DNA of 64,000 bases from NCBI RefSeq assembly GCF_002014965.1, contig NZ_MUXT01000008.1, positions 148,753-212,752 of the forward strand, written 5' to 3'. Made by a program: the position numbers and the translations under genes. Below are positions 48,904 through 57,113 of this stretch, piece by piece. Below the pieces are notes generated by a model. The model saw only the letters and a list, made by a program, of their open reading frames with translations. It was not told the origin of the DNA and made no database searches. This stretch comes from Moraxella canis. Lineage in GTDB: Bacteria > Pseudomonadota > Gammaproteobacteria > Pseudomonadales > Moraxellaceae. Positions within the stretch are counted from its first letter, which is position 1. Every line of letters starts with the position of its first letter.

Positions 48904-49299
48904 ATGATTGATTTTGAAAAGATTCAAAAAGTGGTCGATCTGGCAAGCCAAAGCGGGCTTTATGAAATTGAAATCACCGATGGTGACAAGCGCATCAAAG
49001 TGGTCAATGGCACTTCGGCAAATCAAGTAAATGTCAATACTCAAGCGCCTGCCCTGCCCGCCGATATGGCAAATAGTCACACTGATGACAGTCAAACCAT
49101 TATCGCGACAAGCGTGGGGCGATTTGTGCCTATTGCCAAACTCGGCGATACCATTAATGTCGGCGATATGGTAGCAAGTGTGGAAGCGCTTGGGGTGCTA
49201 TCACCGATTACTGCTGACAAAGCAGGCGTAGTAAGCGAAGTGTTTTTAGGTGATGGAGATAAAGTGGAGTATGGCACGACACTTATAGCACTGTCTTAA
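48904..49299 (+). CDS. Biotin-carrier-like protein lacking the biotinylation lysine
   Basis: 131-residue protein with the layout of AccB: N-terminal MIDFEKIQKVVDLASQSGLYEIEI (close to the first residues of the carrier at 43203), short linker, and a C-terminal biotinyl/lipoyl-like barrel (SVGRFVPIAKLGDTINVGD, ITADKAGVVSEVFLGDGDKV). At the hairpin where biotin is attached it reads VEALGVLSP instead of EAMKMxxE, so the lysine is replaced by G97 and the flanking Met residues are changed. It cannot carry biotin in the normal way. Starts 15 bases after the transporter gene and ends the cluster with a strong terminator. Possible structural or regulatory subunit. Confidence 0.85.
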   Translation: MIDFEKIQKVVDLASQSGLYEIEITDGDKRIKVVNGTSANQVNVNTQAPALPADMANSHTDDSQTIIATSVGRFVPIAKLGDTINVGDMVASVEALGVLSPITADKAGVVSEVFLGDGDKVEYGTTLIALS

Positions 49300-49312
49300 T
49301 GTAGCATAAAAT

Positions 49313-49343
49313 AAAAATCGGACGGAGATGCGTCCGATTTTTT
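49313..49343 (+). terminator. Terminator of the pxp cluster
   Basis: 12-bp stem (AAAAATCGGACG with CGTCCGATTTTT), 6-base loop and a T run, 14 bases after the last gene. Confidence 0.9.
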
Positions 49344-49700
49344 CTAACTAAGCGGTAAAAGATGAGATAGTCAACGATGAAAACAATCTAAGAGCTGTTT
49401 GGATTTAGAATTTTTCATACATGAGAATATAGCATTGTTATAATCAATTTGAACTCATAGCTCACAAACCACATAAACCACAATTCATCCCAAAAATCAA
49501 CTTAAAATGAATACCTTAGGGTTATCAAATGCCGACCAGTCGCTATTGAAAATACCATCATCGCTTGTTATCATACAGCATGGATATATTCACTGCCTGT
49601 CATTGGTCAAGAATTATTAATCAAATTTTTAATAAAAATTAATATTCTACACACCATCGGCTCATCATATTTCACGTGCTTTACTTTGTTTGCTTTTATT
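49344..49700. other. Intergenic region ahead of the export operon
   Basis: 356 bases without a gene. It contains a TATAAT at 49439-49444 without a good -35; otherwise AT-rich sequence with no recognised operator. It presumably carries the promoter of the TolC-like gene. Confidence 0.4.
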
Positions 49701-51110
49701 ATGAAAATGCCTTATTTACTACTTTTGGGCTTAGTATTGAGCCAGCAGGCTTATGCCGACTATAGCTTGCTTGACGCCCAAAAACAGCTCATGAGCAATA
49801 GCCCCACCATTCAAGCAAGCAATGCTTTGTATCAAGCCGATGTCTTGCAAGCAGAATCACTACAAAAATTACACTATCCTAGGGTGTCGCTCAATGTACA
49901 CGCCTTTACGCTGCACCAAAATAGCAGCATTCCTTTAGATAATATCAAAGAGCAGACTGCCGAGCACATCAACGCGCATTTTGACCATCGCTTTGATAAT
50001 GCGCCATCAAGCTTACTAGACACCTTGCATGCTGGCACCCAAAGCGCCCTTGATCGCCTGCCCAGTCATCAAGATGTCAGGCTGCGCCATGATGGCGTCA
50101 CGCCGAGTATCTCTGCCATTATGCCAATTTATACAGGCGGATTGATCAGCAGCGCCAAAAATATTGCCAACCTACAAGCAGAGCGCGGCGAATTTGGGCT
50201 ACAAGATCAAACTTCTTTGGCGAAACTTAACTTAATCCGCCACTATTTTAATGTAAAGCTGCAAGAGCAGCTGACCACCTCCCAACAAAAAATGCTCAAC
50301 GCCATGCAGCTGCATGTGAATAACGCTTATAAACTAGAGCAACAAGGCTTTATCAGTCGTGGGCAGCGTATGCAGTTTGAAGTGGCGCGTAACCAAGTTC
50401 AAAGGCTGCATCAAGCCGCCCAAAATCAGCATCAAAACAGCATTTATGAGCTTGAGTCATTGCTTGGCTTGTCTCGGCTTGATAGGCTTAGTACGCCGCT
50501 ATTTATCAACACCAAAGAGCGCCCTGATTGGCAAGCCTTAGTCAGCGCTTCCCAAAATGCGCCATTAAATCAAAAACTTGAAGCCGATATTCGTCTTGCT
50601 GATGCTAATATCGCGCTCAGACAATCCACCAAAAAACCCAAGGTCGCTGCAGTCGCTCGTTATACTTTGGATGATGAGCCGGACTGGTTTGCCGGGGTGA
50701 CAGTTCAGTATAATTTGTTCTCAGGGATCGATCGCGATAAACAAGTCCAAGCGGCGCATCTACAAAAACAAGCAGCTCAATCAGGTCGCGATCGTGTGAA
50801 TCAGCATATTACAACCACCATGCATACCGCCTATGGTGAGATGGCACTTGCACAAAGCACACACGCCCTACTTCAGCAAAATCGTCAAGCTGCCGAAGAA
50901 AACTTGCGCATCCAAACTTTGTCTTTTCAAGAAGGATTTGGGACAGTGACCAATGTGGTCGATGCGCAGACTGCTTTATCGCAGATCGAAAGTGAAACGG
51001 CACTCAACGCGTATCGATATATCTTGGCATTGGCGACACTGCTGCACCATACGGGATCGATTGATGAATTTTATAGCCATCTGTATTTGCCTGATGCGCA
51101 TCGACTGTGA
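49701..51110 (+). CDS. TolC-family outer membrane efflux protein
   Basis: Outer-membrane channel of a tripartite exporter. 469 residues. The start is placed at 49701 because a signal peptide begins there (MKMPYLLLLGLVLS) with a cleavage site after AYA; a TTG start at 49686 is less likely. Two OEP repeats with long helices are evident: the first around ISAIMPIYTGGLISSAKN, LNLIRHYFNVKL and RGQRMQFEVARNQV, the second around GVTVQYNLFSGIDRDKQVQAA and LRIQTLSFQEGFGTVTNVVDAQ. The gene heads an operon with an HlyD-like adaptor and two ABC-2 permeases. Confidence 0.85.
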   Translation: MKMPYLLLLGLVLSQQAYADYSLLDAQKQLMSNSPTIQASNALYQADVLQAESLQKLHYPRVSLNVHAFTLHQNSSIPLDNIKEQTAEHINAHFDHRFDNAPSSLLDTLHAGTQSALDRLPSHQDVRLRHDGVTPSISAIMPIYTGGLISSAKNIANLQAERGEFGLQDQTSLAKLNLIRHYFNVKLQEQLTTSQQKMLNAMQLHVNNAYKLEQQGFISRGQRMQFEVARNQVQRLHQAAQNQHQNSIYELESLLGLSRLDRLSTPLFINTKERPDWQALVSASQNAPLNQKLEADIRLADANIALRQSTKKPKVAAVARYTLDDEPDWFAGVTVQYNLFSGIDRDKQVQAAHLQKQAAQSGRDRVNQHITTTMHTAYGEMALAQSTHALLQQNRQAAEENLRIQTLSFQEGFGTVTNVVDAQTALSQIESETALNAYRYILALATLLHHTGSIDEFYSHLYLPDAHRL

Positions 51111-51178
51111 TTGATTAAATCAGTAGTTTATAAACCAAATCATGAGACAATTTAACACATTAACCACAGACAACATCT

Positions 51179-52336
51179 ATGACTGATAACACTGATGACG
51201 AAAAGCAAAGTGCTGAGACTGGCTACCCAAAAAAGAAATCTACTCTGACCGCAGATCAGCGCAAGCGTATCGCTGCCAAGCTGCTATTAGTGCTGATTGG
51301 TGCGGTATTGGGCGTGATCATTTTTGGGCTGATGCAAAGCTATGATACCAAGCATAGTACGCCTGCAGGTAATAATCAGCTGAATACCGATGACTCAAAA
51401 TCAGGCTTAATCGGCAGCGTCAGACAAAAAATTGCCAAGCCGACCACATTTAGCATCCAAGGACGCGTCGAGGGCGAAACGGTAAATATCAGCACCAAAC
51501 TGCCAAGCCGCATCGATACCATCTATGTCAAAGAAGGTCAAACAGTCAAAGCAGGCGATCCTTTGGTTGAGCTAAGCAGCCCTGAAATCGAAGCCAAAAA
51601 ACAGCAAGCTGCCGCCATGCTACAGTCCGCCCTTGCCTTCCAGGCTTCAACTGATCGTGGTACAAGACAAGAAAATGTGGATACGCTGTACGCCAACTGG
51701 CAAAGTGCAGAAGCTCAGGCGGCTCTGGCAGCCGATACTTTCCGTCGCAGCGATTATCTGTATCAAGAAGGCGTCATCTCGCGTCAGCGCCGCGATGAAA
51801 TGCAAGCTGCGCATCAGTCATCTGCTCAAATCGCCCATGCAGCGCATCAGCAATACTTAAAAGCTGAGCGTGGTCGCACCGATGAATTAAAATCGTCTGC
51901 CGACGCCCAAGTCCAAATCGCGCGAGCGGCGGTTGCCGAAGCCAATGCTTTGGAGGCCGAAACCATGCTTTATGCGCCCATTGATGGTACGGTCTCAAAA
52001 ATCTATGCCCAAACCACCGAGCTGATCATGCCGGCGGTGCCTGTGATGAGCCTGCTTGACAATCACCCTACCATTAGCATCAATATCCAAGAAGATCAAT
52101 ACAGCCATGTGCAAGCCTTGCCCAAGTTGACTGGCTTTATCCCTGCGCTTAATAAAAGCGCCGATTTCAAAATCGTGCATACTGATGCCGAAGGCGAATT
52201 TGCCACCATCAAAAATACCAGACAAAGCGGCGGCTATGATATACATAGCTTTAAAGCCAAACTTGAGCCAATCGCACCCATTGAAGGCTTAAAAGTGGGT
52301 ATGAGCGTGGTATTTGACATTACTGTGACACCTTAA
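51179..52336 (+). CDS. HlyD-family periplasmic adaptor (membrane fusion protein)
   Basis: Adaptor linking the inner-membrane permeases to the TolC-like channel. 385 residues: cytoplasmic basic N-terminus, one membrane anchor near 38-58 (KLLLVLIGAVLGVIIFGLM), a periplasmic biotinyl-lipoyl-like half-motif (RIDTIYVKEGQTVKAGDPLVEL), a long helical hairpin rich in Ala/Gln (near 140-245), the second half-motif (APIDGTVSKIYAQTTELI) and a beta-barrel region ending LKVGMSVVFDITV. Start ATG at 51179; 68 bases after the channel gene. Resembles YhiI/EmrA-like adaptors of ABC-2 exporters. Confidence 0.88.
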   Translation: MTDNTDDEKQSAETGYPKKKSTLTADQRKRIAAKLLLVLIGAVLGVIIFGLMQSYDTKHSTPAGNNQLNTDDSKSGLIGSVRQKIAKPTTFSIQGRVEGETVNISTKLPSRIDTIYVKEGQTVKAGDPLVELSSPEIEAKKQQAAAMLQSALAFQASTDRGTRQENVDTLYANWQSAEAQAALAADTFRRSDYLYQEGVISRQRRDEMQAAHQSSAQIAHAAHQQYLKAERGRTDELKSSADAQVQIARAAVAEANALEAETMLYAPIDGTVSKIYAQTTELIMPAVPVMSLLDNHPTISINIQEDQYSHVQALPKLTGFIPALNKSADFKIVHTDAEGEFATIKNTRQSGGYDIHSFKAKLEPIAPIEGLKVGMSVVFDITVTP

Positions 52337-52359
52337 ATTATCAGATCAGGGTATTTGTC

Positions 52360-53541
52360 ATGGCAATCGATCCTACTCGCTTTATCCATGCTTTTTGTCA
52401 TGCGTTTGGGCGTGAGCTTGACCGCTTATCACGCAGCCGATTTGATTTGGTGATGGTGATGGCAATGCCTTTGATGATCATTGTGCTGTTTGGGGCGATG
52501 TTTTATCATGGGAAGGCGCATCATCTGCCTGTGGCGTTGATTGATGAAGATCATAGCACCTTGAGCAGTTTGATCCATCATCGTATCAGCCATAATGAAG
52601 CTGTGCATATTGCGCTTAACTCAACCGAAATACAAGATGCGCACCATGCCATCAATCGCTTGGAAGTTGGGGGATATATTCATATTCCGAGCGGTGCTCA
52701 GAGCCGACTGGTACGCGGTGAGAACACTGGCATCCACATCGCTTATAACCAGTCTTTTTTTAGCATTGGCAGTGCTGTGTCATCGGCTTTATCGAGTAGC
52801 ACCAAAGGGGCTGTCGCTGAATTTGTCAAAACCGAGCATCTGAACGGCGTATTACCCCACCCGCCTGTCGATGTGCCGCACATCAAAGTATCTGTGCTAT
52901 TTAATCCCAATTTAAGTTATGAATTTTTCTTGGAGCCGTTTTTGGTGCCAGCGGTGCTGCATTTGCTGCTGTGCTGCTTGGTGGCAAATGCCATTGGTCA
53001 AGAATTTCGCGAGCGAACAACACACGAATGGCTACAAAAATCACCTGTGGGCGCCTTGTTTGGCAAGCTGTGGGTTTATGTGCTGATTATCAGCCTTTGG
53101 CATTGGCTGTGGCAGGCGTGGCTGGTGGGCGTGCGCGGTTGGTTTGTGGCAGGTTCGCTATTTGTGCTTATCATTGGTCAGCTGCTGTTTTATATTGCTT
53201 ATGCCCTATTTGGTGCGATGGTCGTGCTAAGAACCCAAGATGTCAATAAAAGCTATGGCGTTTTAGCCGTCTATGGCGGTTCATCGATGAGTTTTGCAGG
53301 TGTGACGCTGCCATTGAACAATGCCCCTGGATTTACCCAGTTTTGGTCAGAAATCATCCCTTTTACGTCCTTTGCGCGTTTGCAGGTCGAGCAGTGGGTG
53401 ATTGGCAGTCCAGTGGGCATCAGCCTACCAAACCTTAAATCCCTGCTGATATTTGTGCTGATTTTTGGTGCGATCAGTGTCTTTATTATGCACCGCCACC
53501 ATTTATTAGCAAGCCGACCACTGGGTTTGGACAAGGAGTGA
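52360..53541 (+). CDS. ABC-2 type export permease, first copy
   Basis: Inner-membrane permease of the YhhJ/YbhR type, 393 residues. One N-terminal helix (LVMVMAMPLMIIVLFGAMFYH), a large periplasmic domain (to about 195), and five or so C-terminal helices with the ABC-2 pattern NPNLSYEFFLEPFLVPAVLH. The loop ANAIGQEFRERTTHEWLQKSP is the typical cytoplasmic ExxR-type coupling segment. It overlaps the next permease gene by 4 bases (ATGA), so the pair is translationally coupled. No ATP-binding domain is fused. Confidence 0.87.
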   Translation: MAIDPTRFIHAFCHAFGRELDRLSRSRFDLVMVMAMPLMIIVLFGAMFYHGKAHHLPVALIDEDHSTLSSLIHHRISHNEAVHIALNSTEIQDAHHAINRLEVGGYIHIPSGAQSRLVRGENTGIHIAYNQSFFSIGSAVSSALSSSTKGAVAEFVKTEHLNGVLPHPPVDVPHIKVSVLFNPNLSYEFFLEPFLVPAVLHLLLCCLVANAIGQEFRERTTHEWLQKSPVGALFGKLWVYVLIISLWHWLWQAWLVGVRGWFVAGSLFVLIIGQLLFYIAYALFGAMVVLRTQDVNKSYGVLAVYGGSSMSFAGVTLPLNNAPGFTQFWSEIIPFTSFARLQVEQWVIGSPVGISLPNLKSLLIFVLIFGAISVFIMHRHHLLASRPLGLDKE

Positions 53542-54650
53542 TGATGCGCTTTATCAAAAAGTATGCCAGCATTTGGCTAGACATTGTCAAAGACCGATCC
53601 ATTTTTTTGACCATGGTGTTGTCGGTGGTGTTTTACAGCTTTTTTTATCCTTTTGCTTATCAGGCTGAACGCCCTGCCGATCTACCCATCATCATCGTCG
53701 ACGAAGAGCGAAGTCCGCTGACCCAAGCCATCATCCATACCGCGAGCCATACGCCAAATATACACGTTTTGGCGATCACTGACAGCTTTAATGACGCTCA
53801 AAACATGGTGCAATCTGGGCAAGCAGATGGCATTTTATTGCTGCCTTATAATCTTAGCCAAAGCATTCACCATGGCGAAACAGGCGGCGTTGGGCTTTAT
53901 CTTAGTTCGGCGTACTTTTTGCGTATCCAAAATATCGGTGCAGGCTTGGTGTCATCACTACAGGCGACCATCATTGATGAGCTAGGACAAGTCACCCAAA
54001 CCAGGCATAAGCCCATACCGCAGATTATTCATACCAGCGCATTATTTAATCCTTTATCCGGCTATGGCAGCTATATTTTTCCTGCGGTGGCGCCGCTGAT
54101 TGTACATCAGACAGTCGTGCTTGGGCTTGCCATGCTGGTGGCGGGCTATCGCCAGCGACGATGGCGTGCAACCGCTTCTGATTTTTTAGCGATTTATGCT
54201 GTGGCGCTGACCATCGGCTGTTTGTCGTGTTTTTATTTATTTGGTTTTGCTTTTTGGTGGCACGATTATCCCAGGGGCGGCAACTTTTGGGGGATGATGC
54301 TTGGTGTACCCATCTTTGTCAGCTGTGCAATCGGCGTGGCTTTATTGATCGCATCGTGGGTCAATGGTAGCGAAAAAGTGGGCGTGCTGCTGATTTTTAC
54401 TTCTGTGCCATTATTTATGCTGACAGGACTTGCTTATCCTTTGATCGCGATGCCAAAATTTGTACAAGCCATCGCCCATGCCCTGCCTACCACGCAAGGC
54501 GTACAAATGTTTGTGCAGCTTAATCAAATGGGCGTACCCACACAAGATGTGTGGCAAAAGATGGTGTATTTGGCGAGCGTGGCGGCGGTTTGTTTGAGCA
54601 TAGCGTTTTGGCGGCTGCGACTCAAAACTAAGAGCACCAAAGTGGGTTAA
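53538..54650 (+). CDS. ABC-2 type export permease, second copy
   Basis: Second YhhJ/YbhS-type permease, 370 residues, partner of the preceding one. N-terminal helix (IFLTMVLSVVFYSFFYPF), periplasmic domain containing IIIVDEERSPLTQAI, then C-terminal helices with ALFNPLSGYGSYIFPAV and LTGLAYPLIAMPKFVQAIAHALPTTQG, the latter close to the conserved ABC-2 end motif. Starts inside the stop of the first permease. The operon ends here without a nucleotide-binding protein. Confidence 0.87.
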   Translation: MMMRFIKKYASIWLDIVKDRSIFLTMVLSVVFYSFFYPFAYQAERPADLPIIIVDEERSPLTQAIIHTASHTPNIHVLAITDSFNDAQNMVQSGQADGILLLPYNLSQSIHHGETGGVGLYLSSAYFLRIQNIGAGLVSSLQATIIDELGQVTQTRHKPIPQIIHTSALFNPLSGYGSYIFPAVAPLIVHQTVVLGLAMLVAGYRQRRWRATASDFLAIYAVALTIGCLSCFYLFGFAFWWHDYPRGGNFWGMMLGVPIFVSCAIGVALLIASWVNGSEKVGVLLIFTSVPLFMLTGLAYPLIAMPKFVQAIAHALPTTQGVQMFVQLNQMGVPTQDVWQKMVYLASVAAVCLSIAFWRLRLKTKSTKVG

Positions 54651-54675
54651 GTTTTTTTAAGTGTCAATTAGTAAA

Positions 54676-54705
54676 AAATGGCATTGCACCACATACATGC
54701 CATTT
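54676..54705 (-). terminator. Terminator of the small secreted-protein gene
   Basis: 8-bp stem (AAATGGCA with TGCCATTT), 14-base loop, T run when read on the minus strand. It lies between the convergent permease and secreted-protein genes and may serve both. Confidence 0.6.
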
Positions 54706-54758
54706 AAATAGACCTTATTTGAAGCTATTCGTTACCTTGACTAAATGATGAGTATTAA

Positions 54759-55124
54759 TTACAGCATTTTATAACAAATATCGTAAGGCTTATGCTTAAA
54801 ACAGTAGATTGACTCTTCGGAATCTACATAATCTTGCGTTTCATCCCTTAATTTTTGATAAAAATAAGGGCCTCTTGAGTAGCTAACTTTACTTGAGTCC
54901 ATATCATCATGACTAAACTCAAACAAGTATGGTTTACCATTCAAATATAAATTGATGTAGTACCCACCTGCACCGCTACCACTAGAAATCACACATACAT
55001 CTTTTTTCTTCAAGCTATCGCCTTGAAATAAATAACAAACGCCAATCTGATCGGGATTGGGGTGTGCATGTGATAACAGTGATACACCCCCGATGCATAA
55101 GAATAATGCGATTGCAAATTTCAT
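54759..55124 (-). CDS. Small secreted protein of unknown function, cysteine-containing
   Basis: 121 residues from the ATG at 55124, chosen because GGAGG is 5 bases upstream and a signal peptide starts there (MKFAIALFLCIGGVSLLSHA, likely cut after SHA). The mature part has four Cys in two groups (VCYLFQ and DVCVIS; YCFKH and DICYK), which could form disulfides. It also has an aromatic, acidic middle and no repeats. No family recognised. The gene stands alone, convergent with the export operon and next to tRNA-Leu. Confidence 0.75.
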   Translation of the reverse strand: MKFAIALFLCIGGVSLLSHAHPNPDQIGVCYLFQGDSLKKKDVCVISSGSGAGGYYINLYLNGKPYLFEFSHDDMDSSKVSYSRGPYFYQKLRDETQDYVDSEESIYCFKHKPYDICYKML

Positions 55125-55402
55125 AAAATCCTCCATGTTTCATCTTACCGAAGACTTAAGATGATAAGAGCCGATAAATAACTCAGCCGAGCGGTTGGAA
55201 AGTAATGGCTGCTAAAAGACAAATGACAGGCGATACACAGGCGCAGATTGCTGAATTAGCTATCCCCGCATGTATCCCATACGAGGTGTTTTTTACCTAC
55301 ATAAAGTTTTAACGTTGGTTATTATGTGGTTATCATTATTTTTTGATTATCAAAAGACAAAATAAAAGACCTACAACTTTCGCTGTAAGTCTTTGATTTT
55401 AT

Positions 55403-55489
55403 TGGTACCAGTGGTCGGACTCGAACCGACACGCTTTTAAGGGCAACGGATTTTGAATCCGTCGTGTCTACCAATTTCACCACACTGGC
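55403..55489 (-). tRNA. tRNA-Leu, anticodon CAA
   Basis: 87 bases including an encoded CCA. Acceptor stem GCCAGTG with CACTGGT, D arm with GGTAGACACG, anticodon loop TTCAAAA on the stem ACGGA/TCCGT, a long class II variable arm (TGCCCTTAAAAGCG region) and T arm GTCGGTTCGAGTCCGAC. The long variable arm and CAA anticodon identify leucine (reads UUG). Confidence 0.95.
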
Positions 55490-55522
55490 ATGTATGGTTA
55501 GCCTGTTTGGCTATGAGTGCGT

Positions 55523-55550
55523 ATTATACCGATATTTTTACCACTGTCAA
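55523..55550 (-). promoter_or_regulatory. Consensus sigma-70 promoter of tRNA-Leu
   Basis: On the minus strand, TTGACA, 16 bases, TATAAT, both boxes perfect, followed by a C/G-containing discriminator about 35 bases before the mature tRNA end. Confidence 0.88.
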
Positions 55551-55621
55551 CAACTTTTATAAATTTTTTTCTTTAAATTGTCATCTAAACCGCTTAAGCT
55601 CATAGTAAGCCAAAAATAAGC

Positions 55622-55649
55622 TTGTCCATACCTTGTGATCAGTTATAGT
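55622..55649 (+). promoter_or_regulatory. Probable promoter of ppk2
   Basis: TTGTCC, 16 bases, TATAGT, about 117 bases before the ppk2 start. One mismatch in the -10, two in the -35. Confidence 0.5.
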
Positions 55650-55765
55650 GAAATGGTCAGTCAATATGACAAATAGCTTAACAGTTGATAACATTGTATT
55701 AACATGATAACATACTAATAGCAAGGTTTTTTGTTGTTTTTCATTTGTTCACTTAAGGAGTTTTC

Positions 55766-56950
55766 ATGACAACTACCCCAAAGCCTAAGACAGCTGCGAC
55801 AAGCTCAACGACTGACGCAACTGCCCCCAAAAAAACAACATCGACTCGCGCCAAAGCATCGACTACGACAGAAGCTAAGCCAAAGCCGTCAAAAGCCGAA
55901 GTGATCATGGCTCAAACTGTGGGTCAATTAGAAGAGCTGCTTGAACATGCCACCCCTGAGGAGTTAACAGAATTTGGTGAAGCGCTCAAAGAATATCTGC
56001 CTGCCGCTCAAATCATCAGCCAAGTTCGTACCGATAAATCGCGCGACACTCAGCTGTCAGACAACTGGCGCGAAGGCGGCTATCCCTACAAATATCGCCT
56101 AAGTCGCAAAAATTACGAAGCCCAAAAATACAAGCTACAAATTGAACTTTTAAAACTCCAACACCACATCAAAACTACTGGTCAAAAACTTGTCATCATC
56201 TTTGAAGGTCGTGACGCTGCAGGTAAAGGCGGCACCATCAAGCGCTTTATGGAGCATCTAAATCCGCGTGGCGCGCGCGTGGTCGCTTTAGAAAAGCCAA
56301 CCGAACAAGAACGCGGTCAATGGTATTTTCAGCGCTATGTACAGCATCTGCCCACCGCTGGTGAAATCGTCTTGTTTGACCGCTCTTGGTATAACCGAGC
56401 TGTTGTAGAACGCGTCATGGGCTTTTGTACTGATGAAGAATATCGCATTTTTATGCATCAAGTGCCTGAATTTGAGAAGCATTTGGTAGAATCTGGCATT
56501 CATTTGGTGAAATTTTGGTTTTCGGTTAGCCGTGAAGAGCAGCGCGCGCGTTTTGCCAGCCGCGAAAACGATCCGTTAAAACAGTGGAAACTCTCACCAG
56601 TGGACAAAGCATCGCTCAATAAATGGGATGATTATACACTTGCCAAAGAAGCCATGTTCTTTAACACCGATACAGCAGAAGCGCCTTGGATTGTGATCAA
56701 GTCTGACTGTAAAAAACGTGCACGCTTAAACGCCATGCGTTATGTGCTTAACAAATTGACCTACGAAAATAAAGACACTTCTCAAATTGGCAATATTGAT
56801 CCTTTGATCGTTGGTCGTGCAGGCGCGCTGTATGAGATGGATGAGCGCACAGATTTGACTGTCGGTGCCCAATTGCCCATCAGAACAGCGGTAAATTTAA
56901 CGACTAAACCTGCCAGCAAGCCCGCCAACAAAACTTCTGCAGCTGAATAA
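55766..56950 (+). CDS. ppk2: Polyphosphate kinase 2 (PPK2)
   Basis: Cytosolic PPK2-family kinase that transfers phosphate between polyphosphate and nucleoside diphosphates. 394 residues: a low-complexity Lys/Thr/Ala/Pro N-terminus (about 1-45), a short helical segment, then the P-loop kinase domain (about 110-345). Walker A is EGRDAAGKGGTIKRF, followed by LNPRGARVVALEKPTEQE, WYFQRYVQHLPTAGEIVLFDRSWYNRA (consecutive blocks with Walker B and the lid) and RARFASRENDPLKQWKLSP. The single kinase domain indicates a class I or III enzyme. It has its own promoter and terminator. Confidence 0.92.
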   Translation: MTTTPKPKTAATSSTTDATAPKKTTSTRAKASTTTEAKPKPSKAEVIMAQTVGQLEELLEHATPEELTEFGEALKEYLPAAQIISQVRTDKSRDTQLSDNWREGGYPYKYRLSRKNYEAQKYKLQIELLKLQHHIKTTGQKLVIIFEGRDAAGKGGTIKRFMEHLNPRGARVVALEKPTEQERGQWYFQRYVQHLPTAGEIVLFDRSWYNRAVVERVMGFCTDEEYRIFMHQVPEFEKHLVESGIHLVKFWFSVSREEQRARFASRENDPLKQWKLSPVDKASLNKWDDYTLAKEAMFFNTDTAEAPWIVIKSDCKKRARLNAMRYVLNKLTYENKDTSQIGNIDPLIVGRAGALYEMDERTDLTVGAQLPIRTAVNLTTKPASKPANKTSAAE

Positions 56951-56976
56951 GTCTTTAAAATAAGCTCTTTGGCTTT

Positions 56977-57008
56977 AAAATCGCTCAAATTCGTTTGGGC
57001 GATTTTTT
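56977..57008 (+). terminator. Terminator of ppk2
   Basis: 13-bp stem (AAAATCGCTCAAA with TTTGGGCGATTTT, one G-T pair), a 4-base TTCG loop and a run of six T. Confidence 0.88.
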
Positions 57009-57056
57009 ATGCCTTTATTTAAACAAAACCATTTACAAACGCCTAAAAGCTTAAAA

Positions 57057-57085
57057 TTGCCAATTTGGTTTGGCTTTGCTACAAT
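57057..57085 (+). promoter_or_regulatory. Sigma-70 promoter of xseA
   Basis: TTGCCA, 17 bases, TACAAT. It lies 28 bases before the ATG at 57114, which supports that ATG over the upstream in-frame ATG at 57009. Confidence 0.7.
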
Positions 57086-57113
57086 ATTATCTCACTTAAA
57101 TCACGCCAAAATT

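Noticed and set aside
55403..55489. tRNA-Leu as the attachment site of the aromatic island
   Set aside because: It is about 12 kb from the island edge, with intact housekeeping-type operons between; no duplicate of its 3' end was seen.
57009..57113. Longer XseA start at 57009
   Set aside because: It would place the terminator of ppk2 and the TTGCCA-N17-TACAAT promoter inside or directly at the coding start; the ATG at 57114 fits the promoter.
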